Assembly: GCF_000195595.1 (NCBI RefSeq)
Contig: NZ_GL882517.1
Span: 48,764 to 112,763 of the forward strand
DNA length: 64,000 bases
Direction: 5' to 3'
Origin: Actinomyces sp. oral taxon 170 str. F0386
GTDB taxonomy: Bacteria > Actinomycetota > Actinomycetes > Actinomycetales > Actinomycetaceae
This document shows, piece by piece, positions 9,639 through 17,292 of the stretch. A program made the translations under genes and the position numbers. Within the stretch, counting starts at the first letter, position 1, and each line of letters opens with the position of its first letter. The notes beneath the pieces are model-generated. The model saw only the letters and a program-made list of their open reading frames with translations, did not search any database and was not told the DNA's origin.

Positions 9639-9652
9639 GTTTCACGTGAAAC
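9639..9652. repeat. parS: parS site 8
   Basis: A perfect 14-bp palindrome. Confidence 0.93.
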
Positions 9653-9960
9653 GTACGTGTGGGGCTGCGGAAAGACAATCGAGTTTTGACCCGTGTGGAT
9701 TGCTCTCCTGCCGCTCCGGCTGGATGAGTGCGGGGTGCGAGGAGTAGATGGTTGTGTGTCGGCGTCTTCGCTACGGATGAGCATGGGCGGAATCGCCAAC
9801 GGAGCACAGAGGCAACTTGCACTGGAAGACGAGTGTCATGCCTCGGCGTAGTGTCCTCGGCTCCACGCGGAAGAAGTGGGGTCTACTCTGTGCTGGTCGT
9901 GACCTACGTTCCAAGGATCGAACCTGCACTCGCCGCATACCGAGCGGACCGCCGGGGGTG

Positions 9961-9974
9961 CTGTCACGTGAAAC
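9961..9974. repeat. degenerate parS site
   Basis: CTGTCACGTGAAAC: the right half is perfect and the left half has two mismatches. It lies at a regular interval (~320 bp) after site 8 and may be a decayed or weak site. Confidence 0.6.
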
Positions 9975-10375
9975 CGATGGTTCTCGAGGCTCTCCAACAT
10001 TGGTGCCCACGCCGATGTCGATGACAGCGCACTGAGCTGTTTCGCACGCGATGAATCCGTGATGCTTCCAGAGCACGCGCGGAGTTGTGCCGCTGGATAC
10101 TTGTGACACGGAGTAGTGAGGCGAAGACCTGCCCGTTCTAATGGAACGTGCCGGGGGCTCGTTGACCAGGGTGGTGGACAGTAGCTCATCCCGGGATGTT
10201 CAAAGATTTTCGCTGACTTTCAGTGGGCATATGATGTCGAGTACAGGGAGCCCGTGCTGCAGACTCGCCGTTGCCTGATGGGGATGGTGCCTTTCGATGT
10301 ACCTGAATGGCCGAAGTGCTCACAGAGGCGTGGTCGGCTTGGCCGCGGCGGAGAGGCGTTATTTCAACGGCATTG

Positions 10376-10389
10376 GTTTCACGTGAAAC
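10376..10389. repeat. parS: parS site 9
   Basis: A perfect 14-bp palindrome. Confidence 0.93.
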
Positions 10390-10584
10390 TCAGATACCTG
10401 CGTTCCGAGCACCTGGCGTCCCTCAGAGGTTGAGATTCATACTTCTGAGGGCGATTCGCCTCGCCCCTACCCCGAATGGGAGAGGAGGGTACCTAAGGAC
10501 GTGAGAGACGAGTCAACACTCAAGGAGCATCATGCCTGACCCTCGATCGATATTGCCCATGAGACGCCCCGGGATGGGAAGTAG

Positions 10585-10598
10585 GTTTCACGTGAAAC
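10585..10598. repeat. parS: parS site 10
   Basis: Perfect; extends to the 16-bp GGTTTCACGTGAAACC. Confidence 0.93.
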
Positions 10599-11049
10599 CG
10601 ATCGAGTCGAGATGAGGTTGAGTGATGCACGTTGCTGAAGCCTATGCTCGATGTTGCCGATGTGGATGGTTGCCTGGTCGCGCATGGTGAGCCTGCTGTA
10701 GTGGATGGACAGAACCGGCTGCGGCTGTTGGCGGCACGGTCACAGAAACTGGCAGGCGGTTCGACTCCACCAACATCTTAGGAAGCATTGGCCGAGCAGG
10801 CCTCACTCCGCATGGCGAGGTCATGACAGAGTCCAGCGTCTACCCGAGGGAATCGAGGCCTCCGGTTCGATGAGGTGATGACTTTAGCTCCACCTGAGAT
10901 GCTTCGGAGGACTCGCCATGTCCAGATACCGGGCCGTCACTCGCTCTCTCCTGAATCGCTTGAGTTGAGGAAGAAGACCTGTACGGAGTCGAGAGCGACG
11001 CACTCACACGGATACCTCTTCAACTAGAAGGCGACGCGTTTAGTTAGAC

Positions 11050-11063
11050 GTTTCACGTGAAAC
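11050..11063. repeat. parS: parS site 11
   Basis: Perfect; extends to CGTTTCACGTGAAACG. Confidence 0.93.
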
Positions 11064-11356
11064 GGGATGTCAACCAGATCGTGTTGCGAAAGTATGCGAT
11101 CTCAAGGGAGCGGCTGGGCACTGATCCGTCGTAGACGACCTTAGCTGTCGACTGCGGACGTCGCGGGTGTATTCCCTAGACCCTCATGTGCATCCACGAG
11201 CTCCGGCAGCAACGTTATAGAACTGTCTCAACAGGCTGGTTCACGAGACTGGCTCGCAACCAGTTGGACAACACTGTCTATGAGGCGATGATGTGCCGCG
11301 AGCTGCTTCTTCTGGGGAGGACGGAGTTGTCTTGTAGTGCGCTCTTCAGTAACGAC

Positions 11357-11370
11357 GTTTCACGTGAAAC
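11357..11370. repeat. parS: parS site 12
   Basis: A perfect 14-bp palindrome. Confidence 0.93.
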
Positions 11371-11528
11371 TGAGTCTCGCGTTGATGATGCCGATCGGGA
11401 CCCGCCTCGCTGCGCATCGAGCCTGAACGGAGAGTTAACCTCCGGTCGTCGTTGCCATTCCCTCCCCTGAGGAGAGGCCTGTCGTGGTCATCCTGAGACG
11501 CTGGCATGTCGAAGCTGCATCGACATGT

Positions 11529-11542
11529 GTTTCACGTGAAAC
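11529..11542. repeat. parS: parS site 13
   Basis: A perfect 14-bp palindrome. Confidence 0.93.
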
Positions 11543-11602
11543 CAGAGGAGCTCCGTAACTCACTCTATCGCCGTGCGGCGCAGTCTCATCGTCATTGCAT
11601 AC

Positions 11603-11638
11603 AACAGTGGCTCCGCTCAAAAGAGCGGAGCCACTGTT
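11603..11638 (-). terminator. terminator of ddl
   Basis: A perfect 16-bp stem (11603-11618 with 11623-11638) around an AAAA loop, 21 nt past the ddl stop. There is no long U run, but the stem is strong enough to insulate the parS array. Confidence 0.8.
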
Positions 11639-11649
11639 TCACGTGAAAC
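11636..11649. repeat. parS: parS site 14, abutting ddl terminator
   Basis: A perfect 14-bp palindrome, 11 nt beyond the ddl stop. Its first three bases are shared with the stem of the ddl terminator hairpin. Confidence 0.93.
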
Positions 11650-11659
11650 CGAACAGGAA

Positions 11660-12607
11660 CTATGGGTGGACGAGTGGGTTCCTCACTAGCGCGTCGTACA
11701 GGCCCTCCAGACCGCCTTCTGCTTTTGCAGCGATCGGGAGCAGAGAGGTCTCTGTCATTCCTGGAATGACGTTGACGTCAATGAACCAGGGCGTCCCCTC
11801 CTCATCGAGAATGAGGTCGGTTCGAGAGAGATTCCCGAGTCCGAGGGTGGAGTGAACCGTGACAGCGGTGCTCTTGACCATCTCAATAACCGAGTCATTC
11901 AGACGCGCGGGAACGAAGTACTCCGAGCGGCCCGGGTTATAGCGTGCATCGAAGTCGTACTGCCCATCAGTCACTACCTCAACGGGCGGGAGCGCGCGTG
12001 GCCCCTCTCCCGTATCCACGACGGACACTGCGAGCTCCGTGCCGGGGACATAGCGCTCGATGAGGGCTCGCTCGTCATACGCAAAACATGCCACCATCGC
12101 GGATCGCAGCTCGTCCGCCGTCGATGCGTAGGAGACGCCGAGTCCAGAACCTCCCTGATGGGGCTTCACCACCACGGGAAGCCCGAGATGACCAGCGACA
12201 ACAGTCAGAACCTCCTGCGCTCCAAGCTGACTGAAGTAGGAATGTGGAAGTGTTAACGAGTCAGGAGTAATCACTCCTCCGGTTCGGACACTCGCCTTAG
12301 CGGTCGGTTTAAAGGAGGCCCGTTGGCAACCGTCTGAGTGCGTGCCGACGTACGGCAGCCCCAGAGCGATGAGCATGTTCTGCAGACCTCCGTCCTCCCC
12401 GGGACCGCCGTGGACCAGTGGCCAGACGACGTCGGGCCCGAAGGTCTTGAGCGACCCAATGGTGCGCGCATCGATGTCCAGGACCAGGACGGTGTGCCCG
12501 AGGTGCTTGAGGACCTGGGCAACGCGATGCCCGGATCGCAGCGAGATGTCGCGCTCGTGGCTCAGTCCACCGGCGAGGACAGCGATACGGAGTGGAGACT
12601 GGTTCAT
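11660..12607 (-). CDS. ddl: D-alanine--D-alanine ligase family protein
   Basis: This ATP-grasp ligase would join two D-alanines for peptidoglycan stem peptides. From ATG at 12607 the protein is 315 residues, close to DdlB length. Seen: N-terminal AVLAGGLSHERDISLRSG, the ATP-grasp lysine region LPVVVKPHQGGSGLGVSYA, and a C-terminal metal-binding segment RTDLILDEEG...FIDVNVIPGMTETSL. Two family positions differ from the DdlB I recall: ARY replaces AKY and DVNV replaces E-x-N-T. GAGGT precedes the ATG; the open frame further upstream overlaps the aminotransferase. It starts 8 nt after the aminotransferase stop, probably as one operon. Substrate preference is unproven. Confidence 0.85.
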   Translation of the reverse strand: MNQSPLRIAVLAGGLSHERDISLRSGHRVAQVLKHLGHTVLVLDIDARTIGSLKTFGPDVVWPLVHGGPGEDGGLQNMLIALGLPYVGTHSDGCQRASFKPTAKASVRTGGVITPDSLTLPHSYFSQLGAQEVLTVVAGHLGLPVVVKPHQGGSGLGVSYASTADELRSAMVACFAYDERALIERYVPGTELAVSVVDTGEGPRALPPVEVVTDGQYDFDARYNPGRSEYFVPARLNDSVIEMVKSTAVTVHSTLGLGNLSRTDLILDEEGTPWFIDVNVIPGMTETSLLPIAAKAEGGLEGLYDALVRNPLVHP

Positions 12608-12615
12608 CGTCAACC

Positions 12616-13929
12616 TCAGATCTGATCGGGTGCGGGCGCGTGAACGCCTTCGGATGGACGGGGACTGTGGGTGGGACCGAACAGGTCCAGCAGCTCGAGA
12701 TCGCGGGTGACGACGCCGGAGAGTCTTCGTACGCCTTCGCGGATCTCGACGGGCTCGGGATAGCAGAAGGACAGTCTCAGATGGTCCTGCCCCTCCCTCC
12801 CACCGGCGTAGAAGGCCGTTCCGGAGACGTAGGCGACCAGGCTGGTGACTGCTCGCGGCAGCATGTCCTTGGCGTCGAGTCCTTCGGGGAGCCTCACCCA
12901 CACGTAGAAACCACCGTCGGGGACGTTCCAGTGGCACATCGGCAGGAACTCCTCCAGCGCCGCCACCATGGCGTCGCGCCGCCCTCGGTACATGGCTCGG
13001 AAGTCCACGATCTGCTGCTTCCAGTCGAACTGGTCCAGGTACATGGAGATGGAGAACTGCCCCGCCGACGACGGGCACAGGATCGCCGCCTCTGAAGCCA
13101 GCTTCATCTTCTCCCGCACGGCCGGCGGCGCCACCGCCCAGCCCACGCGGTAACCGGGAGCGAAGATCTTGGAGAAGGAGCCGAGGTAGACGACGTCGTC
13201 GGGTGCGAGGGTTTTGAGAGCGGTGTAGGTCTGCCCCTCGAAGCCCAGAAGACCGTAGGGGTTGTCCTCCACGATGAGGATGTGATGGCGCCGGCAGATC
13301 TCGATGACCTGCGGACGGCGCTCCTCGGTGAGCGTCACCCCGGCGGGGTTGTGGAAGTTGGGCAGGCAGTAGAAGAACTTGATGCGACGCCCCTCGCGCT
13401 CAAGACGGACGATCATCTCCTCCAGAGCCTCGGGGATGACGCCGTCAGCGTCAATGGGTACCTGCTGCACGTCGGCCTGATAGGTTGCGAAGATCGACAG
13501 GGATCCGACGTACGTGGGCGCCTCGGTCAGGACGACATCGCCGGGATCGACGAAGAGTTCTGTGACGATGTCGACGGCCTGCTGGGACCCCGTGGTGACG
13601 ATGACGTCCTCCGGGTCCGTCTCGATGCCTTCGAGGGCCATGACCTCGGTGATCTGCGCCCGCAGTCGCGGCAGTCCTTGGCCGTTTCCGTACTGCAGCG
13701 CCTTGCCGCCGTCCTTGCGGATCATCTGCGCCGTGGCCTCCGCCAGCCGCTCCAGTGGAAGGTCCTTGAGATTGGGCATTCCGCCCGCCAGCGACACCAC
13801 TTCCGGTCGTGAGGCGACGGCGAACAGTGAGCGAGTCTCCGAGGCGCGCAGACCATGAGCTCGCGCGGCATAGCTGTCCAGCCACGGATCGAGTCGGTTG
13901 CCCTTCACCTGGTTACTGCTCTCACTCAC
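12616..13929 (-). CDS. PLP-dependent aminotransferase, fold type I (2-aminoadipate/MocR-type)
   Basis: A class I/II aminotransferase of 437 residues. The PLP lysine motif YLGSFSKIFAPGYRVGW, the substrate/cofactor region FFYCLPNFHNPAGVTLT and the DNPYGLLGF motif place it with LysN/2-aminoadipate-type transaminases. It has no MocR DNA-binding domain. The start is GTG at 13929 (VSESSNQVKG) with GGAAGGA upstream; the open frame continues to 14109, but that part translates a parS site (VSRET) and is probably leader. ddl follows 8 nt downstream. The amino-acid substrate cannot be told from sequence; a link to amino-acid supply for the cell wall is only suggested by ddl. Confidence 0.85.
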   Translation of the reverse strand: MSESSNQVKGNRLDPWLDSYAARAHGLRASETRSLFAVASRPEVVSLAGGMPNLKDLPLERLAEATAQMIRKDGGKALQYGNGQGLPRLRAQITEVMALEGIETDPEDVIVTTGSQQAVDIVTELFVDPGDVVLTEAPTYVGSLSIFATYQADVQQVPIDADGVIPEALEEMIVRLEREGRRIKFFYCLPNFHNPAGVTLTEERRPQVIEICRRHHILIVEDNPYGLLGFEGQTYTALKTLAPDDVVYLGSFSKIFAPGYRVGWAVAPPAVREKMKLASEAAILCPSSAGQFSISMYLDQFDWKQQIVDFRAMYRGRRDAMVAALEEFLPMCHWNVPDGGFYVWVRLPEGLDAKDMLPRAVTSLVAYVSGTAFYAGGREGQDHLRLSFCYPEPVEIREGVRRLSGVVTRDLELLDLFGPTHSPRPSEGVHAPAPDQI

Positions 13930-14029
13930 CTTCGGTCCTTCCTTGGTGGCCACTGCTGCGTCCGTGGATCCAAGTCTGCCACGCCGCACTGGCGGGCAGG
14001 CCTCGGCGAGGACAGGAGTAATCCGCGGT

Positions 14030-14043
14030 GTTTCACGTGAAAC
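14030..14043. repeat. parS: parS site 15 (outlying)
   Basis: A perfect site that extends to the full 16-bp consensus TGTTTCACGTGAAACA, 2.4 kb beyond the array and about 100 nt upstream of the aminotransferase start. Confidence 0.94.
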
Positions 14044-14086
14044 ACTGAAGCGTTCCCAAGACGGGTGAGACGACGCGGTGAACGAG

Positions 14087-14124
14087 AACGCTCCGCGCAC
14101 CATGGACATGATGCGCGGAGCGTT
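14087..14124 (-). terminator. terminator of thrC
   Basis: A perfect 13-bp stem (14087-14099 with 14112-14124) and 12-nt loop, 32 nt past the thrC stop; no clear U tract. Confidence 0.7.
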
Positions 14125-14156
14125 GAGAGGCAGTGTCCCGGCGTGGGGCGACTCGC

Positions 14157-15596
14157 TCAGGAGCTCAAGGCATGCTCCTCGATGAGAGCGCGCAAAGGGG
14201 CCTGGTCATTGTCGATCGTCTCCACCTTTTGTGGCTGAGCGAGCAGATCGGCGATGACGTCGGGAGTCTCCGGCCCGGTCCCGAGCGCCTCGGCCACCGT
14301 CTGCGGGAACTTCGCGGCCTTTGCCGTCTCCATGACGAGCGTGGGGAAACCCGGTTCCATGGTGCGTAGAGCCACCGTGACGCCGTCGGCGGTGTGCGGG
14401 TCAATGAGACGGCCGGAGCGCTCCTTGACGCTGCGAATGGCCTCCAGCCGGTCGGTGTGCGACGACGCTCCGGCCACGAAGCCGAGTTCCTCTCCCAGGC
14501 GTGCACGCTCATCGCGCAGGTCGAGCGTGCCGGTGGTCTCCAGCTCCGCCCAACGCTGGACGAAGGCCTCCGGCCCCAGCAGGGCCCAGATGAAGCGCTC
14601 CAGGTTCGAGGCCTTGGAGATGTCCATGGACGGGCTGGAGGTGGCCAGCGTCTCCTCCGCTGAGCGGGGCCGGTAGACGCCCGTGGTGAAGAACTCCTCG
14701 AGGACGTTGTTCTCGTTGGTGGCCAGGATGAGGCGGCGGATCGGCACCCCCATGGACCGGGCCAGGAACCCGGCGTAGATGTTGCCGAAGTTGCCCGAGG
14801 GCACGCACACGTCGACGCGGTAACCGGGGCGGACCTCCTCCTCCACCGCGTCGGTGACTCGCAGCCAGGACCAGACGTAGTAGACGGCCTGTGCGGCGAT
14901 CCGGCCGATATTGATGGAGTTGACGGCACCCAGATGATGGGCCGCCTTGAAGTCCGCGTCATTGCTCAGGGCCTTGACCAGCGCCTGGCAGTCGTCGAAG
15001 ACCCCCCGTACTGCGATGTTGTGGATATTGGCGTCCTGGAGGGTGTACATCTGGGCCCGCTGCACCGGGCTCATCCGACCCGCCGGTGAGAGCATGAAGA
15101 CGCTGACGCCCTCCTGCCCCCGGAAGGCGTGCTCGGCCGCTGAGCCGGTGTCTCCCGAGGTGGCCCCCAGGATGTTGAGGACCTTGCCCTGCTTGGCCAG
15201 CACGTAGGGAATCGCCTGCCCCAGAAACTGCATGGCCAGGTCCTTGAAGGCCATTGTCGGTCCCTCGGACAGGCCCACGAGCACCAGGCCGTCGGCGACG
15301 TCGCCCAGCCCGGTCACTGGGACGACCGGTTGTGGGAACCGTGCCTCGCTGTAGGCTGCTCGGGTCAGAGCGGCCAGATCCTCACGCGGGATGTCGGCGG
15401 CGAACAGACCGATGACCTCGGTGGCCAGCTCTGCGTAGCCCAGGGACCTCCAGGCCTCGAGCTGCGCCGGCGTGAGTGACGGCAGCCGGTCCGGTACCGC
15501 CAGACCGCCGTCGGGAGCCAGGCCCGCCAGAAGAACGTCCGTGAACCCGGCGGGCGTCATCTGGCCGCGGGTGGAGATGTACTGGGTGTGCTGCAT
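14157..15596 (-). CDS. thrC: threonine synthase
   Basis: ThrC converts O-phospho-L-homoserine to threonine with PLP. The 479-residue product begins MQHTQYISTRGQMTPAGFTD and contains LAPDGGLAVP, the PLP-lysine motif MAFKDLAMQFLG and the phosphate/PLP segment ILGATSGDTGSAAEHAF. Length and order match the long (E. coli/yeast) type of threonine synthase. ATG 15596 has AGAAGG upstream; the frame is open to 15707 but without family similarity. It is flanked by hairpins on both sides and so appears monocistronic. Confidence 0.95.
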   Translation of the reverse strand: MQHTQYISTRGQMTPAGFTDVLLAGLAPDGGLAVPDRLPSLTPAQLEAWRSLGYAELATEVIGLFAADIPREDLAALTRAAYSEARFPQPVVPVTGLGDVADGLVLVGLSEGPTMAFKDLAMQFLGQAIPYVLAKQGKVLNILGATSGDTGSAAEHAFRGQEGVSVFMLSPAGRMSPVQRAQMYTLQDANIHNIAVRGVFDDCQALVKALSNDADFKAAHHLGAVNSINIGRIAAQAVYYVWSWLRVTDAVEEEVRPGYRVDVCVPSGNFGNIYAGFLARSMGVPIRRLILATNENNVLEEFFTTGVYRPRSAEETLATSSPSMDISKASNLERFIWALLGPEAFVQRWAELETTGTLDLRDERARLGEELGFVAGASSHTDRLEAIRSVKERSGRLIDPHTADGVTVALRTMEPGFPTLVMETAKAAKFPQTVAEALGTGPETPDVIADLLAQPQKVETIDNDQAPLRALIEEHALSS

Positions 15597-15746
15597 GTGC
15601 TGCCTTCTTGCCGTATCGCATGCCGGGATGCCACTGCGATTCCGGTGCGATTCTACGGGGCCGCGGCCGAGGGTGACAGGCGCGGTCAACCAGGCACGGG
15701 AAGTCATCAGACAACTTGTGGGCCTACGGTACGCGCATGGACGACG

Positions 15747-15815
15747 GCTGCCGCGACGCCGGCCTCATTCATCACCCCGGTGAGGGATATCGAACGAGGC
15801 CGGCGTCGCGGCAGC
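15747..15815 (-). terminator. long hairpin between trxA and thrC
   Basis: A perfect 20-bp inverted repeat (15747-15766 with 15796-15815) enclosing 29 nt, lying 27 nt past the trxA stop. Probably the trxA terminator. It is GC-rich without a U run. Confidence 0.75.
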
Positions 15816-15841
15816 TGGTCAGGACTGGTGGCAGCCAGGTA

Positions 15842-16168
15842 TCAGGCGAGGACCTTCTCCACCTCGGTCTTGAAGGAGGCCTTGGGGCGGGAGCCGCTGA
15901 ACTGGTGGAAGACCTCACCGTCGCGCACGACCGCGAAGGTCGGGATGGAGCGCACACCGTAGGAGCGGGCGGTGGCCGGGTTGGCGTCCACGTCGATCTT
16001 GACGAACTTGACCTTGTCGCCGAAGTCGGCGGCGACCTCGTCCACGATCGGCGCCATCTGGCGGCAAGGGCCGCACCACTCGGCCCAGAAGTCGATGACG
16101 ACGGGGACCTCGGACTTGAGGACCTCCTCCTCGAAGGTGGCGTCGGTGACGGCGAGTGCCTCAGACAT
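15842..16168 (-). CDS. trxA: thioredoxin
   Basis: A small cytoplasmic disulfide reductase of 108 residues. WCGPC is at residues 31-35 (Cys32, Cys35) within VVIDFWAEWCGPCRQMAP, and the cis-proline loop is VRSIPTFAVV. GAGGAGAAT precedes the ATG. It lies downstream of thioredoxin reductase, its electron donor, with a 111-nt gap that includes a small CTCCGAC/GTCGGAG hairpin at 16225-16241. Confidence 0.96.
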   Translation of the reverse strand: MSEALAVTDATFEEEVLKSEVPVVIDFWAEWCGPCRQMAPIVDEVAADFGDKVKFVKIDVDANPATARSYGVRSIPTFAVVRDGEVFHQFSGSRPKASFKTEVEKVLA

Positions 16169-16279
16169 GGTTATTCTCCTCGAACGTTGTGGATGGGTGA
16201 GTCGGGATGGGCTCAGCGCAGGTCCTCCGACGACGTCGGAGCCGGCCCGCTCTGAGCAGGGCTGAGGTGCGCGGCCGGC

Positions 16280-17206
16280 TCAGGCCTGCAGCGTGGTGAG
16301 ATAGTGCTCGGCATCCAGAGCGGCGCGGCAGCCGGATCCGGCCGCGGTGATCGCCTGCTGGTAGGTAGGGTCGGCGACGTCACCACAGGCGAAGACGCCG
16401 GGAATGCGAGTGCGCTGCGAGGGGACCTCGACCTTGATGTAGCCGGCCTCGTCGAGCTCGAGGGCCTCAGCGACGAGCTCGCTGCGTGGGACCTGGCCGA
16501 TGGCGACGAACAGTCCCGTGGCCTCGATCCGGCGACGCTCCCCGGTGACGGTGTCTTCCAGGGTGATGCCGGTCAGCGAGTCCTCACCGTGGAGCTCGAC
16601 GACGCGCGAGTTCCAGGCGAAGGAGATCTTCGGGTCCTCCTGGGCGCGCTTGGCCATGACGGCTGAGGCGCGCAGCTCGTCGCGGCGGTGCACCACTGTG
16701 ACGGAGCGGGCGAAGCGGGTCAGGAAGGTGGCCTCCTCCATGGCCGAGTCCCCACCGCCGACGACGACGATGTCCTGGTCCTTGAAGAAGAACCCGTCGC
16801 AGGTGGCGCAGTAGGACACGCCATGACCGGAGAGACGCTCCTCCCCGTCGACCCCCAGGTGCCGGTACTCCGAGCCGGTGGAGATGATGACCGTGCGGGC
16901 CTCGTAGGCGCCGTCGGAGGTGGTGACGCGCTTGACGTCGCCCTCCAGCTCGAGGGCGGTGACGTCCTCGTAGCGGATCTCCGCACCGAAGCGCTCGGCC
17001 TGCTCCTGCATCTGGTTCATGAGCTCGGGGCCCATGATCCCCTCGATGAAGCCGGGGTAGTTCTCCACCTCGGTGGTGTTCATCAGCGCGCCGCCCGCAG
17101 TGACCGAACCGGCCAGGATGACCGGGTTGAGCTGGGCGCGGGCCGCGTAGATGGCGGCCGTGTAGCCGGCGGGGCCGGAGCCGACAATGACGACGTCGTG
17201 AATCAT
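16280..17206 (-). CDS. trxB: thioredoxin-disulfide reductase
   Basis: A FAD/NADPH flavoprotein that reduces thioredoxin. The 308-residue protein has the FAD Rossmann motif VVIVGSGPAGYTAAIYAA, the redox pair CATC (Cys133, Cys136) and the second dinucleotide motif VVVGGGDSAMEEA. A C-terminal GVFACGDVADPTYQQAITAAGSG region binds FAD. CAGGAGAG precedes the ATG. Its position between the MurJ-pseudokinase gene and trxA mirrors the mycobacterial mviN-trxB-trxC region. Confidence 0.96.
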   Translation of the reverse strand: MIHDVVIVGSGPAGYTAAIYAARAQLNPVILAGSVTAGGALMNTTEVENYPGFIEGIMGPELMNQMQEQAERFGAEIRYEDVTALELEGDVKRVTTSDGAYEARTVIISTGSEYRHLGVDGEERLSGHGVSYCATCDGFFFKDQDIVVVGGGDSAMEEATFLTRFARSVTVVHRRDELRASAVMAKRAQEDPKISFAWNSRVVELHGEDSLTGITLEDTVTGERRRIEATGLFVAIGQVPRSELVAEALELDEAGYIKVEVPSQRTRIPGVFACGDVADPTYQQAITAAGSGCRAALDAEHYLTTLQA

Positions 17207-17292
17207 GACTCTCCTGATGAGCGGACGGTAGCCGCGGTGGGCGGTCGCCTAGTGCAACTGGTGATCAATGCAGCCTGTTCCCAGGGAGGGAC

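Larger units (their letters stand above)
8217..11659. other. gene-free parS array, candidate chromosomal centromere
   Basis: This 3.4-kb stretch between the parB stop and the ddl stop has no gene I can support. Open frames are short, lack consistent ribosome sites and repeatedly read the parS core as FHVK or VSRET. Base composition is visibly lower in GC than the surrounding genes. It contains 11 perfect 14-bp sites GTTTCACGTGAAAC and one degenerate site, spaced about 107-465 bp apart. A parB terminator (left) and a ddl terminator (right) face inward, so neither flanking gene should transcribe through it. That it works as a centromere is inferred from site density and linkage to parAB. Confidence 0.85.

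Noticed and set aside
8779..10504. Short open frames in the parS region, many containing FHVK or VSRET
   Set aside because: The shared peptides are only translations of the parS core; frames lack consistent ribosome sites, domain features or codon bias.
10532..10615. 27-codon ORF with AAGGAG 4 nt before ATG, crossing parS site 10
   Set aside because: A single good ribosome site in 3.4 kb is expected by chance, and the peptide spans a ParB site and resembles nothing known.
8217..11659. CRISPR array or plasmid-type iterons as an explanation of the repeats
   Set aside because: Repeats are 14-bp perfect palindromes with irregular spacing and the ParB consensus, not 25-37-bp direct repeats with uniform spacers.
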